64,000 nt of DNA, from NCBI RefSeq assembly GCF_009873495.1, contig NZ_CP046703.1:2232001-2296000 (forward strand). The letters are read 5' to 3'. Each line of letters opens with the position of its first letter. The stretch's first letter is position 1. Shown here piece after piece: positions 25,778 through 35,731 of this stretch. The position numbers and the translations under genes are program-made. The notes beneath the pieces were generated by a model, which made no database searches, had not been told where the DNA came from, and saw only the letters and a list, made by a program, of their open reading frames with translations. Origin of the DNA: Nostoc sp. ATCC 53789. GTDB taxonomy: Bacteria > Cyanobacteriota > Cyanobacteriia > Cyanobacteriales > Nostocaceae.

Positions 25778-26920
25778 TTAAATCCTAACTTTTTGATAAA
25801 GAGTCTCACGTTGTTGGTAAGGTCGTCCTAAAGAAGCGATCGCAGTTTGCAAGTTTTCTACTTCCATACATGTACCACCCAAAGCACCCGCCATTGTGGT
25901 GATATGCTCCTCCATCAAGGTGCCGCCGATATCGTTGCAACCCCAAACTAGGGCTTCCGTTGCACCTGCAAGCCCAAGTTTTACCCAACTCTGCTGATGA
26001 TTGGGAATCCAATTACCCAAGTAAATCCGCGCCACAGCACCTAGCAGCAGCGCATCGCTTAAAACTGGTTGATCGCGTCCAACACGGCGACGTAACGGTT
26101 TGGGCGCTTCTTGACCAACAAATGGTAATAAAATAAACTCTGTGATCTTTGCTGGATATCCCTGATTGATGGCGGTTTGTTGGAGCGATCGCAATTTTTC
26201 TAAATGTCCAATTTGCTGCTCGTGGGTTTCAATATGCCCAGATAACATAGTGCTAGTGGTATGTAAGCCTAATTTATGAGCGGTGCTGACAATTTCTAGC
26301 CAAGTTGCTGTATTAATCTTTTCTGGACACAGTATCCGCCTTACTTCATCGTCTAATACTTCTGCTGCTGTTCCCGGCATTGAGCCAACACCAGCATCGC
26401 GCAAAGCAATAATCACATCTGCATACTCAAGTCCATCAAGTCTGGCGATAAATTCCACTTCTTGCGGGGAAAAAGCGTGGAGATGAATCTGTGGAAATTC
26501 CTGTTTGATGGTTTCCACTACCTTGAGGTAGTAGGGCAAAGATTTACCATTTATCAGCGCTTGTGGATTTAACCCACCCTGCATACAGATTTCTGTAGCA
26601 CCCCGTTGCACTGCATTTGTCGCTTTTTCCAAAATTTGCGCCGAATCTAACCAGTATGCGCCGACATCACCATCATCTCGACGGAATGCACAAAAACTAC
26701 AGTGCTGCTCACAAATATTAGTAAAGTTGATATTACGGTTAATTATGTATGTAACCGTATCGCCTGCTTGGGTGTGGCGGAGTGTGTCGGATGTAGCACG
26801 AATTGCTGCGATCGCCTCTGCTTCAGTTTGTTGTAACAACACTACTCCCTCTTCGGGAGATAAATCGTATCCCATCAAGGCACGTTCAAGAATTTCTTCA
26901 ACAGCAATTTTTGTCAGCAT
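25778..26920 (-). CDS. cofH: FO synthase subunit 2 (radical SAM, 5-deazaflavin synthesis)
   Basis: The 380-residue radical-SAM protein has the cluster motif CEQHCSFC (Cys70, Cys74, Cys77), then ICMQGGLNP and a C-terminal domain with [20 protein letters not shown] and ACND-like [16 protein letters not shown]. With CofG it makes FO (7,8-didemethyl-8-hydroxy-5-deazariboflavin), the antenna of some photolyases in cyanobacteria. No cofG is in the window, as is normal for cyanobacteria where the two genes are apart. The related MqnC/MqnE family is less likely given the GCNDIGGT signature. Confidence 0.85.
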   Translation of the reverse strand: MLTKIAVEEILERALMGYDLSPEEGVVLLQQTEAEAIAAIRATSDTLRHTQAGDTVTYIINRNINFTNICEQHCSFCAFRRDDGDVGAYWLDSAQILEKATNAVQRGATEICMQGGLNPQALINGKSLPYYLKVVETIKQEFPQIHLHAFSPQEVEFIARLDGLEYADVIIALRDAGVGSMPGTAAEVLDDEVRRILCPEKINTATWLEIVSTAHKLGLHTTSTMLSGHIETHEQQIGHLEKLRSLQQTAINQGYPAKITEFILLPFVGQEAPKPLRRRVGRDQPVLSDALLLGAVARIYLGNWIPNHQQSWVKLGLAGATEALVWGCNDIGGTLMEEHITTMAGALGGTCMEVENLQTAIASLGRPYQQRETLYQKVRI

Positions 26921-27014
26921 TACTTTCTTTTTTCTGAGTAAATTTTAATTTTATGAGCTGGGAAATAATCAAATTTTACTTAATAAATATAGTAAGTTAT
27001 AAATAATCAAAAGT

Positions 27015-28730
27015 TTATCTGCTTTTCTGTTCTAACCGCCACAGCCTACTATACTGGAAAACATCGACTAGTTTGTATTTCTTCTCAAGCTCCGCTCGAA
27101 ACTGTCTAGAAGGATTATACAAAAATATATTACTGAAAGTATCAGGAATTTTTGGTATGCTTGGTTCAGTTACCAATTGCATCTGCACGTTGTGATCAAG
27201 CAAATGAATGAGAGACATTAGATCGCCAATATTTAGGGAATAATTACTACTAATTAATAATGGATTATTAGCTTTATTGATGATACGAGCTATTTCAGGG
27301 TTTTTATGGCTGCCTTTATTCCACCATGTCTCGGCTTGAGAACTGACGGTACAAGATATAACTCCACTGGAAATTACTACTACCATTAATAATTGCCAAA
27401 ATTTGCGGACGATTAACTTAGAAGAAATAATTTGAGTTGCCAGCAAGTAAGCAACAGCTAGCTGAATGCTTATATAACATGGAATGATATATCTTGGTCG
27501 CAGGCTGACTTTACCTCCAATAATTAAATCAGGCAAGATGAGAGCTAAAGCAGGTACACCACTTAAGATAAAAACAAATAACCAAACTCGTTTCCCTGCT
27601 TGACGATAAAGAAATAAGAAGGAATATACTACCAAGATTAGTATTAAGGGAACTAAAAATCGACCCCAGCGCAAAATTGGCAAATTCAAATCTGGAAAAA
27701 ATGGTTCGTAGCGCCAAAAATCACCAAATAAATAGCTAATATTACCAATCCAACCAGAAACCAAAAATGATACAGATTCTCTGGTTTGAGCGCTGGCTGT
27801 TGTGCGATCAATTTCAGACAGGCTATTAATAATAATTAAAATCCAAGGAAAGAAAGCTAAAAATCCGGCACTGGTTGCTATTAGATAAGCTTTAACACTT
27901 TTGGTGAATCGAAAGCGTTCAATGGCAAATACATAAATACCGTAGGCGATCGCTAGCAACCCAGAAAACAAAAAGGTGTACAATCCTAGTGCCACTGTTA
28001 CTGCATAAATCCCCCAAAGCTTCTTGCTACCCAGTCTTATTGCTCGCAGCAGTGCAATACTCGTTAGCAAAGTAGTGACTATCCACAAACCGAACTCCCT
28101 TGCTTCTTGGGCGTACAGCACATGGAAGGGCGAGACTGTTAGAAGAGATATGCTTATCCATGCTGTTATGGGTGACTGAAATAATTCTAAGCACAGCCAA
28201 TAAATGCAAGGAAAGACTAGCAAGCTAATTATGGCTGACAAGCTTCTCGTAGTCGCTACTGAATTGCCAAAAAATTGCATCCATAATCTAACCATCACGT
28301 AATAAAGTGGAGGATGTTGAGCATCCTCCACCGCCAAAGAGTTGATTGTATTGATTAAACTTTTTTCAGAATTAGGCTGTTGATATTTTTGTATATCTCC
28401 AACAGCAAACACGCGCCCATTAAATACTTGTTGAACAAATTCTGTTTTAGTGTAACCAGAAATTCGTAATGAGGTATAAGCTTCATCGTGCGAGTAGACT
28501 TTTCGATCCAGATAGGCGAAGCGAAAAAATATCCCTAATATTAACAAAATAATGATTACAAACCGTAGCCAAATAGGAGGGAGATATTTTGTAAGTCTTG
28601 ATTTTCTGCCGATCATAAATATAAAATTATCGTAATGATTGAAGATTTTTAGTATATTAACATCCATTTGCAAACGAGATTTTGAGCTATTTAAGATTAA
28701 TAAATTCAATAGCAATTGCAATAAAAGCAT
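27015..28730 (-). CDS. Glycosyltransferase family 39-type membrane protein (PMT_2-like)
   Basis: The 571-residue protein has about ten membrane segments. After a 35-40 residue extension, the first helix (WLRFVIIILLILGIFFRF) is followed by the GT39/PMT_2-type loop AYLDRKVYSHDEAYTSLR, which carries the acidic residues that contact the lipid-phosphosugar donor, and by VEDAQHPPLYYVMVRLWMQF. It likely transfers a sugar from a polyprenyl phosphate to an exported acceptor. I kept ATG 28730, but an ATG at about 28616 (MIGRKSR) is a plausible alternative. It is a single gene. Confidence 0.8.
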   Translation of the reverse strand: MLLLQLLLNLLILNSSKSRLQMDVNILKIFNHYDNFIFMIGRKSRLTKYLPPIWLRFVIIILLILGIFFRFAYLDRKVYSHDEAYTSLRISGYTKTEFVQQVFNGRVFAVGDIQKYQQPNSEKSLINTINSLAVEDAQHPPLYYVMVRLWMQFFGNSVATTRSLSAIISLLVFPCIYWLCLELFQSPITAWISISLLTVSPFHVLYAQEAREFGLWIVTTLLTSIALLRAIRLGSKKLWGIYAVTVALGLYTFLFSGLLAIAYGIYVFAIERFRFTKSVKAYLIATSAGFLAFFPWILIIINSLSEIDRTTASAQTRESVSFLVSGWIGNISYLFGDFWRYEPFFPDLNLPILRWGRFLVPLILILVVYSFLFLYRQAGKRVWLFVFILSGVPALALILPDLIIGGKVSLRPRYIIPCYISIQLAVAYLLATQIISSKLIVRKFWQLLMVVVISSGVISCTVSSQAETWWNKGSHKNPEIARIINKANNPLLISSNYSLNIGDLMSLIHLLDHNVQMQLVTEPSIPKIPDTFSNIFLYNPSRQFRAELEKKYKLVDVFQYSRLWRLEQKSR

Positions 28731-29053
28731 AATGTTTTATTAGTTCACAACAAACAAAATATAAATTAAGTAAACTTCAGGCAAATGGAATAAACATATT
28801 ACCAAATTTAAATCTCGTTTTTGTTCTGCTGTTGGAATTATAAATTATCCCAGTCGCAATTAAGTGAATAAAATATGGTGTAATTTTATACGAGGAATTT
28901 TATTTATTAAGTAATTAGGTATCAATAATTAAAGGCTTGTGGTAAGAGTTTTAAGCCTTACTACAAGCCTAATATAGTTTGATTTGTTCTTGCCCACTTA
29001 CTTAATACACATTGTTAGATTGGCTAGAATTATCACTAAATCAATAGATATTA
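28731..29053. other. AT-rich intergenic region with a hairpin at 28933-28970
   Basis: 322 bp. The hairpin (aggcttgt-g-gtaag / cttac-t-acaagcct) lies 84 bases past the stop of the minus-strand gene at 29054 and may end its transcript. The rest is AT-rich and probably includes the GT39 gene promoter. Confidence 0.5.
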
Positions 29054-30223
29054 CTAATTTTCCCTTGCTTGTGGTGTTCGTCGGTGCTGTATTAGCAATC
29101 CAATCGCCATACCAATGCCGACGAAGGCTGTAAAGTAGAATAAACCAATTAACCGGATATAAATTGGTGGTGCGATCGCTTCAACTTCAACTTCTTGGGC
29201 TACTTTTACTGATGCAAATTGACGGTTAGATCCTGGGAGAGGAGTTGCTTCCACCTCGATTTTGTGGGGTGAACCATCAAAAAACTGTTCTTGCCATGTT
29301 AACTTACCTTGCTCGTCGGGAATCCCTTTGTAGTCAAAGACTGTTAAATTATGTTCTGTAGCGATCGCTTTTACTTGCAACGCTACATCTGTGATCGGTT
29401 GTCCGGTTGCTGTATCTTTCAGTTGTAGTGCTAAATTCGCAAGTTTTCCGACAGTTGCGTTTTTATCTACGTCAAGGCTAATTTCCAATCCTTGAGATTT
29501 CTGAGATGATGGTGCAATTACTTCAGTACTACTTGGATGGTGTTCACTGCCATGAGCTTCTGCAACTTCTGCACTAATATTGATAACTAATAGGGTTACT
29601 ATAGCCACCACTGTCAATGCACTTAATAAAAGGCGTACTGACTGTGGCGCAATTTCTCCTTGTTGTAGTTCTCCTTGTCCGCCGATAACCCAACCACCTA
29701 ACAATCCAAGTGATAGTAAAATAGCTGCGATAACCACAAAATATTTATATTTGATTGGATTTTCGTGGACATTCAGATTTAAAATTTGCTGATATGGAGC
29801 AAAAGCATTTGCTACTAAAGGTGACACATTTACCATTAGTTGGTAGTTACCACGAATGGGTAACATCTGCTGAATTTCTAGCTTACCATCAGGTGCAGTA
29901 GCATTCATTTGCAGCAATTTTGTTCCCTCAACAATAGGGAAATCTGTTGTTAACCAAGGATTAGGCGGTGGTGTTAGAATTTGTAGGCTAATTTTGGTAT
30001 TTTCTAAATGTTTACCCGTAGCATCAACAGCTTGTAAGGTCAGGGTAACAGGAGATTGTGGTTTTTCTGCCTCTGCTTCAAAGGGAAGAATACGTTCTAA
30101 AGTTGGGTTGGTAGAGAGTAGCACTCTGGATGTAGGGGTTTGGGAATTTCCTACAAAAGAATAAAGAATTGACAAGGTGATGCAAACAGCACTGATAACC
30201 CCAAAAAGTCGATATTTTTTCAT
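29054..30223 (-). CDS. Membrane protein of unknown function with two extracytoplasmic beta domains
   Basis: The 389-residue protein has an N-terminal membrane or signal segment (FGVISAVCITLSILYSF), a beta-rich domain (about 35-155, VTLTLQAVDATGKHLENTK), two helices (about 160-220, with AEVAEAHGSEHH next to the second), another beta-rich domain (about 245-345, QLKDTATGQPITDVALQVKA) and a last helix (about 358-382). The beta domains resemble FixH/YtkA-like folds, often linked to metal handling. It is the minus-strand gene downstream of cbtB and near the multicopper oxidase cluster. I do not recognise the exact family. Confidence 0.7.
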   Translation of the reverse strand: MKKYRLFGVISAVCITLSILYSFVGNSQTPTSRVLLSTNPTLERILPFEAEAEKPQSPVTLTLQAVDATGKHLENTKISLQILTPPPNPWLTTDFPIVEGTKLLQMNATAPDGKLEIQQMLPIRGNYQLMVNVSPLVANAFAPYQQILNLNVHENPIKYKYFVVIAAILLSLGLLGGWVIGGQGELQQGEIAPQSVRLLLSALTVVAIVTLLVINISAEVAEAHGSEHHPSSTEVIAPSSQKSQGLEISLDVDKNATVGKLANLALQLKDTATGQPITDVALQVKAIATEHNLTVFDYKGIPDEQGKLTWQEQFFDGSPHKIEVEATPLPGSNRQFASVKVAQEVEVEAIAPPIYIRLIGLFYFTAFVGIGMAIGLLIQHRRTPQAREN

Positions 30224-30724
30224 AAAAACTTACGGTAAATGTGAAACTTTTGTACTTTTTACAACTTACAGCATATATGAACCACATCCGTCGTAGTAGG
30301 GGTGCAAGGTCTTGCGCCCCTACTTATGGTCTATTTACCTGAAAATCGCTGTAAATCTTAATAGCAGTGGATGAAAATTACTCCAGATTTTTATTAGTAA
30401 GTAAAAGAATTATTGATAAATTCAGACATCATCAGAAATACGGCGTTGCTGAATTCAGGTATGAAAATGATTTTGCGTGATTTCAAAACCCTTGTAGAGA
30501 CGTTGCAATGCAACGTCTCTACACTAAGATTCATATATCTAATCAGCAACGCCAAAAATACAGTTAATGTAAGGTGGAGATGAAAAAAGCATCTCTACAT
30601 TACCTAAAAGTTATTTCCAAGCAAAAAAGCTGGTGCGGAACCTGCGATATTTTAGCGTTGTAACTTTGTTATGTTAACTAGCAAAGTTTTTCATTCACCT
30701 AAAAAATCTTGTGATTATGATAAT
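30224..30724. repeat. Intergenic region carrying three different palindromes
   Basis: 30296-30323: gtaggggtgcaag / cttgcgcccctac. 30494-30522: gtagagacgttgca / tgcaacgtctctac, perfect with one centre base. 30566-30601: an imperfect arm pair aatgtaaggtggagatg / catctctacatt around an A-rich loop. No gene is seen between the unknown membrane protein and cbtB. Confidence 0.75.
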
Positions 30725-30916
30725 TTAGTGACATGGAACGCCTAATGTATGGTGACGCGCTGAGTGTGCTGTGTTATGAACCGCAGGATAGGTGGAGAAC
30801 AAAACAGTCCAGATAACTAAAGAAGATAGCACCATATAAAGTGTTACCTGCACAGGCTTGGATAAGGTAATACCTGCGGTTTTCTGCAATACTGACATTT
30901 GAGAAAAAGTAGTCAT
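30725..30916 (-). CDS. cbtB: CbtB-family small membrane protein (putative cobalt transport subunit)
   Basis: The 63-residue protein starts MTTFSQMSVLQKTAGITLSK, has one membrane helix (VTLYMVLSSLVIWTVLFSTY) and ends with a His-rich tail AVHNTAHSARHHTLGVPCH, the signature of CbtB. A strong SD (aggaggt) sits 8 bases before ATG 30916; an upstream start would add 19 unlike residues. CbtB is predicted to take part in cobalt uptake with CbtA; no cbtA is seen in the window. It is near iron and copper genes, so another metal is possible. Confidence 0.8.
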   Translation of the reverse strand: MTTFSQMSVLQKTAGITLSKPVQVTLYMVLSSLVIWTVLFSTYPAVHNTAHSARHHTLGVPCH

Positions 30917-31628
30917 TTTTGACCTCCTAGTAATTAATTTGGGTAATTTATCAATCAAAAGGCATGATGCCACTTGATTGGAAAAAGATATACGATCAAC
31001 TTTGTATTTGACAAGTGTGTATCAAATGTATTGTGTAATTCGACTTTAGTGAATACTATACTATCCTTTGAACATCGGCTCATCAGGATGTAGAAATCTC
31101 CACATAAAATCCATACAAATAACAAAAGAATGACACATAGATTTGAATGACGGCATTTTCAAAGCTGATAACACGAAGGTAACAGATTAAAATTAAAAAT
31201 CAAAAATGCTCATGTTACCAAGCATCCAAAATTCCTTGAAATGTAATTGATGTTATCTCTAAGCCAATTAAATACACTACTAATTACCGATATTTGCTTG
31301 CTTGTGTCTATATCCAAGATGCTATTATACTCATTGTTTGTACTATAGGCATTGCTGAAGCAATAAGCATATCAGGAATAGGTATAAAACAGCTAGTTTT
31401 TGCTAAACATAATTTATACATAATTTAAACGTAATAATACTGTTGAAACAAAGCAAGTTTAGCTAGAATTTTTAAAGACTGATTCTAGCTTGATCTAGAT
31501 TTAGCAATCTAAATAACAGTTTTTAAGCACTATCAAATTATTGACAATAATTATTAATTCCTCTAAGCTTTAAAAGCAATTGCAAATCTTTTGCAACTCT
31601 TTTTTGGTGCTTACCGTAACTAAATGTC
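30917..31628. promoter_or_regulatory. 711-bp AT-rich divergent region of cbtB and the multicopper oxidase gene
   Basis: No gene is seen. An AT-rich dyad (ttgacaataattattaa, about 31541-31557) lies some 70 bases before the oxidase start and could be a metal-regulator (Fur-like) site; this is a guess from context, not a confident match. The rest is AT-rich with no recognised repeat. Confidence 0.35.
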
Positions 31629-32654
31629 ATGCCCAACAACTTCGCTCTAGGTAACGGAAAGCCTTGGAGCCGCCGTCAATTATTGAAGCTGGGACTAGCA
31701 GGTGCTGGAGTGACTGGTGCAGCTGGACTTTGGCAGATGCTAAATCTACAAAGCAAGTCAATCGTCAAAGTGCCACCATTCAACATGGAAGCACCAGACG
31801 ATGTTACTAACCCGATGAAGATGTTAAGGGATTTTGATTATGGGACGGTAAAGCAAGAAAATGGGCGGACTATCCGTGAATTTCAGCTAACTGCTGGTAC
31901 TTCCATCATAAAGCTCAATAGTGCTGTCTCTTACAACATCTGGGACTTAAATGGTCGCATACCAGGCCCAACGCTACGGGCTAAACAGGGCGATCGCATT
32001 CGGATACTATTTCTCAATAACGCGGGACATTCTCATTCTTTGCATTTTCATGGGGTTCATCCGGCGGAAATGGATGGTGTTCGCCCAATCAGCAATGGTA
32101 GCGCCACAATTTATGAATTTGATGCTGAACCTTATGGTGTACACCTGTACCACTGCCATATTGAACCAGTCACCCGTCACATTGCTAAGGGACTATACGG
32201 GATGTTTATCATCGATCCACCTACTCCCCGTCCTCCGGCTGATGAGATTGTACTAGTGATGGGTGGGTATGACGTGAATGATGATAGCCATAACGATTAT
32301 TATGCCTTCAATGGTCTGCCGCACTATTACATGCATAATCCCATTCCTATTTACAAAGATCAGTTGATTAGGCTGTATGTCCTCAACATCATTGAATACG
32401 ATCCAGCAGTGACTTTTCATCTCCATGCCAACTTCTTTGATGTCTACCGCTATGGCATGAGTATGACTCCTAGCGAGAAAACTGATGTGATTACGATGGG
32501 TGTAGCAGAAAGGCACATATTGGAATTTGCTTTTCGCTACCCAGGTAAGTATATGTTCCATCCCCATCAGGATGCGATCGCAGAAAGTGGTTGCATGGGT
32601 CAATTTGAAGTACTTACTGAGAGTAACTCTCAAAATACTGTAAAAAATTCTTAA
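31629..32654 (+). CDS. Two-domain multicopper oxidase, Tat-exported
   Basis: The 341-residue protein has a twin-arginine signal (SRRQLLKLGLAGAGV) and two cupredoxin domains. Domain 1 carries HSHSLHFHGVH (His134-His141) and LYHCHIEPVTRH (His175, Cys176, His177, His184), giving type 1 and type 2/3 copper ligands. Domain 2 carries FHLHANFF and MFHPHQDAIAES. It is shorter than three-domain laccases and fits the two-domain, trimeric class. It probably oxidises Fe(II) or another metal or phenol in the periplasm. It leads a co-oriented set ending in an FTR1 permease, which favours ferroxidase. Confidence 0.88.
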   Translation: MPNNFALGNGKPWSRRQLLKLGLAGAGVTGAAGLWQMLNLQSKSIVKVPPFNMEAPDDVTNPMKMLRDFDYGTVKQENGRTIREFQLTAGTSIIKLNSAVSYNIWDLNGRIPGPTLRAKQGDRIRILFLNNAGHSHSLHFHGVHPAEMDGVRPISNGSATIYEFDAEPYGVHLYHCHIEPVTRHIAKGLYGMFIIDPPTPRPPADEIVLVMGGYDVNDDSHNDYYAFNGLPHYYMHNPIPIYKDQLIRLYVLNIIEYDPAVTFHLHANFFDVYRYGMSMTPSEKTDVITMGVAERHILEFAFRYPGKYMFHPHQDAIAESGCMGQFEVLTESNSQNTVKNS

Positions 32655-32819
32655 ATAAATAATTTGTCATTAATTTATTAAAATTTTAGTTCAACTAGTT
32701 GATAAAAACTGTCATTATATGTCAAAGTAAAGTCTACTACAACGTGTCAAACAAACTAGCTTCTACTAATAGTTTGAAATGTTTCAATTAATACCTTTTT
32801 ATTTGTGTGAGGAGCAAAA

Positions 32820-33857
32820 ATGATAAAAGTTCGTTATATCTGCTTAACTGTTGCAACTGCGGCAATAATTACATTGAGTTCCTGTAGCAGTACACCAACC
32901 GCAGAAAATCCATCAGCACCAGTTGCTAGTACCCCAGCTACAGAGGCAGTAAGTAATAACAGTCATAGTGGTCACGGTAGCAAAGAAAAAATTAACATTA
33001 ACACTGCTATTTTGTCACAATTAGATAAGTTTGAAGCCAAACTAGGTGTTCCAGCTTTATCTAACAAAATCCAGGCAGGTCGTCCTTATGGCAGCCCAGA
33101 AGATTTAGTTACTAAAAAAGTAATTACTCAAGAACAATTTGACCAAATTAAAGACCAGGTTGGTGTTCAAGAAGTGGCACTCACTGGAGAGGCAAAAGAT
33201 GTTGACTACATGAGCAAATTGGGCTTAATGAAGGGGCATCTTTTGGTAGCACAAGAACTGCTAGATCAGAATCAGCCAAAACAAGCAGAGCCTCATATTG
33301 GACATCCTGTTGAGGAAATTTATGTTGATGTAGAAGACCAATTAAATGAGCGCAAAGTCAAAGAATTTAAGACAACATTAGTGAGTTTGCAAGATTTAGT
33401 AAAATCTAGTCCGAAGGATAGCAAAGTTAAAACTAATTTTACTTCTTCAGTGCAAGCAGTTGACGGAGCGATCGCAGCTTTGCCAGAAGCTCAACGCTCA
33501 AAACCAGGATTTGTGCTACAGGTAATTAACGAACTGCTAGATTCAGCTAACTCCGAATATGGCGCTGCGATCGCAAATGGTAAAATAACCGCGCCCATCG
33601 AGTATCAAGACTCCCGTGGTTTTGTCGTTTACGCCAATGATTTATACAAAGGAATTTCTAGTCAAGTAGCTCAAGCAGATCCCGAAGCGCACAAAGCGAT
33701 CGATTCTAGTTTCGCTGAACTAATAAAAGTTTGGCCCGCCGCCATCCCACCAGCTAAAGCAGTCAAAACCCCTAGTGATGTCACCAAGCTGGTGAAAACC
33801 ATTGAGGAAAACTCTCAAAAAGTAGTTGACAAATCCAATACCCAAGCACAGCGATAA
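32820..33857 (+). CDS. Lipoprotein with helix-hairpin-helix and EfeO/M75-like domain
   Basis: The 345-residue lipoprotein has a lipobox (LSSC, Cys22), a low-complexity linker with NNSHSGHG, a helix-hairpin-helix segment (ININTAILSQLDKFEAKLG, LVTKKVITQEQFDQI, about 58-118) and an all-helical C-terminal part. The latter has HIGHPVEEIYVDVEDQL, which contains the HXXE of M75/imelysin domains such as EfeO, a periplasmic iron-binding partner of the FTR1-type EfeU. SD gaggag is 5 bases before the ATG. Lying between a multicopper oxidase and FTR1, a role in delivering iron to the permease is a sound inference. Confidence 0.72.
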   Translation: MIKVRYICLTVATAAIITLSSCSSTPTAENPSAPVASTPATEAVSNNSHSGHGSKEKININTAILSQLDKFEAKLGVPALSNKIQAGRPYGSPEDLVTKKVITQEQFDQIKDQVGVQEVALTGEAKDVDYMSKLGLMKGHLLVAQELLDQNQPKQAEPHIGHPVEEIYVDVEDQLNERKVKEFKTTLVSLQDLVKSSPKDSKVKTNFTSSVQAVDGAIAALPEAQRSKPGFVLQVINELLDSANSEYGAAIANGKITAPIEYQDSRGFVVYANDLYKGISSQVAQADPEAHKAIDSSFAELIKVWPAAIPPAKAVKTPSDVTKLVKTIEENSQKVVDKSNTQAQR

Positions 33858-34044
33858 CACTTTGTTTTAATGGAAAGCTGATGCGAAGGAGTTTAAAATG
33901 ATGAAATCGTTAAGAGTTAGGGGTTATGAATTAAGAATCCTGAGTTAAGAATCCCCATTTGCTAACTCTTGACTTCCAACTCCTCACTCCTAACTCCTAA
34001 CTTCTACCTAATTACACTCCATTCGTTACTTGAACTAAGAACTG

Positions 34045-34479
34045 ATGCAAGAACTTGACTATAAAAAGACTATCGACTTGCTGAACGCCATCATGGAATT
34101 TGAACTAGCAGGAGTAGTGCGTTATACACATTATTCTTTGATGGTGACTGGCCCTAACCGTATTCCAATTGTCGCTTTTTTCAAAGCACAGGCAAGCGAG
34201 TCTTTACTTCATGCTGAACAAGTAGGAGAAATTCTTACCGGTTTAGATGGGCATCCCTCCCTGAAAATTGCCCCAATGGAAGAAACTTACCAGCATAAAG
34301 TCAAGGATATCTTGGAAGAAAGCTTATCCCATGAAAAAAAGGCATTGGATTTGTATAAAAATCTGCTCGAAACTGTCACCAATGCTAGTATTTATCTTGA
34401 AGAATTCGCTCGTGGCATGATTGGGCAAGAAGAGATGCATAATCTCGAACTGAAAAAGATGTTACGCGATTTTAGCTAA
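34045..34479 (+). CDS. Ferritin-like (bacterioferritin-type) diiron protein
   Basis: The 144-residue four-helix protein shows diiron ligand spacing: ELAGVVRYTHYSLM (Glu), ASESLLHAEQVGE (Glu..His), EESLSHEKKALDLY (Glu) and IGQEEMHNLELKKML (Glu..His). It may store iron or oxidise Fe(II). It has no signal peptide, so it probably acts in the cytoplasm, receiving iron from the FTR1 permease encoded next. It is separated from its upstream neighbour by an oligo-repeat region. Confidence 0.82.
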   Translation: MQELDYKKTIDLLNAIMEFELAGVVRYTHYSLMVTGPNRIPIVAFFKAQASESLLHAEQVGEILTGLDGHPSLKIAPMEETYQHKVKDILEESLSHEKKALDLYKNLLETVTNASIYLEEFARGMIGQEEMHNLELKKMLRDFS

Positions 34480-34592
34480 AAGTCATTAGTCATTGGTCAT
34501 TAGTCATTGGTCATTGGTCATTAGTTAAAAATAAATTCAAATGACAAAGGCCAACTGACTAATGACAAAAGACAAAAGACAAAGGAAAAAAG
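34480..34592. repeat. Inverted heptamer repeats between the ferritin-like and FTR1 genes
   Basis: Tandem tcattagtcattgg units (34483-34527) face tandem gactaatgacaaa units (34555-34585), allowing a long hairpin. The right arm runs into the SD-like aaagg of the FTR1 gene, so the repeat forms the leader of that gene. Confidence 0.8.
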
Positions 34593-35561
34593 ATGGATTT
34601 TAGTACTGCTCTACCTACTTTTGTAATAACGCTCCGAGAAGGAGTAGAAGCTGCCCTAGTTGTTGGTATTGTGCTAGCTTTGCTAAAAAAAGCTAAACAA
34701 TCCCGACTCAACTCTTGGGTATATGCTGGTATCGGCGTTGGCATTGTTGTCAGTGCTTTTATAGGTGTGCTATTCAGTTGGGTAATTCAAATATTGGGAG
34801 CAGCGAATCCTCAATACACCTCGGTAGTTGAGCCAGCCTTGGAAGGTGTATTTAGCGTATTAGCGATCGCAATGCTGAGTTGGATGCTAATCTGGATGAC
34901 TAAACAAGCCAGATTCATGAAAGCTACGGTTGAAGGAGCAGTAACACAAGCGCTGACACAAAACTCAAATGCTGGCTGGGGTGTTTTTACTTTAATTTTA
35001 ATTGCCGTTGTCCGTGAAGGCTTTGAAACTGTTCTGTTTGTTGCTGCTAATTTTCAACAGGGATTAATGCCAGCATTGGGTGCTATTGCTGGTTTAGTAG
35101 CAGCAACAGCCATTGGAGTGCTGCTATTTAAATGGGGTGTCAAAATTAACATCCGCCAGTTTTTTCAGGTAATGGGCGTTTTCTTAGTGTTGATTGTGGC
35201 TGGGTTGGTAGTTTCAAGCTTGAAACACTTTGACGAAGCTGTGGCTAACCTTGCCCTTAGCAGTCGTTCCACAGAAAGCTTTTGTTTCTATTACGAACGT
35301 TTTACAAAAGTCCACTCCTGTATTTTGGGGCCAATGGTTTCAAATACTTCCACAATCTTGCCTGACGAACAGTTTCCGGGCATTATTCTCAAATCTTTAT
35401 TTGGTTACAGAGATAATCTCTATCTTGTGCAAGCAGTGGGATATGTGACGTTCTTGCTCACTATTGGAGGACTGTATTTCCGCAGCCTTGGGGGTGCTTC
35501 TCCCGAAAGTAAAAAAAATATCCCCTTTGGTCAAAAACCAATTAGTTCTGCAAAAGATTAA
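34593..35561 (+). CDS. FTR1/EfeU-family iron permease
   Basis: The 322-residue protein has about seven membrane helices with two iron-binding REXXE motifs: TLREGVEAAL (Arg15-Glu19) and VVREGFETVLF (Arg141-Glu145). FTR1 permeases import Fe(III) handed over by a ferroxidase. The cluster order (multicopper oxidase, EfeO-like lipoprotein, ferritin-like, FTR1) mirrors fungal Fet3-Ftr1 combined with bacterial EfeUO. A Cys/Tyr-containing loop of about 55 residues (FCFYYERFTKVHSCILG) lies before the last helix. A hairpin follows the gene. Confidence 0.9.
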   Translation: MDFSTALPTFVITLREGVEAALVVGIVLALLKKAKQSRLNSWVYAGIGVGIVVSAFIGVLFSWVIQILGAANPQYTSVVEPALEGVFSVLAIAMLSWMLIWMTKQARFMKATVEGAVTQALTQNSNAGWGVFTLILIAVVREGFETVLFVAANFQQGLMPALGAIAGLVAATAIGVLLFKWGVKINIRQFFQVMGVFLVLIVAGLVVSSLKHFDEAVANLALSSRSTESFCFYYERFTKVHSCILGPMVSNTSTILPDEQFPGIILKSLFGYRDNLYLVQAVGYVTFLLTIGGLYFRSLGGASPESKKNIPFGQKPISSAKD

Positions 35562-35575
35562 AAGCACAAACAACT

Positions 35576-35608
35576 AGAACCCCGACTTATTTAATAAGTC
35601 GGGGTTCT
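35576..35608 (+). terminator. Hairpin downstream of the FTR1 gene
   Basis: Perfect 14-bp arms (agaaccccgactta / taagtcggggttct) with a 5-base loop, 15 bases past the stop. The T run is short. Confidence 0.75.
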
Positions 35609-35731
35609 GAAGCCTTACAATTTTCACAAATTAAATTAAATAAGATTACTATAGGAATCATATTTGATTTCTGAAAAAATCTCGGTAGTCTTGTAATGGA
35701 CTATCTAGGCTAAAATGTTGCAAAAAAATTT

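Noticed and set aside
30725..31628. Cobalamin riboswitch upstream of cbtB
   Set aside because: No B12-box-like sequence or expected stems were seen in the 700-bp upstream region.
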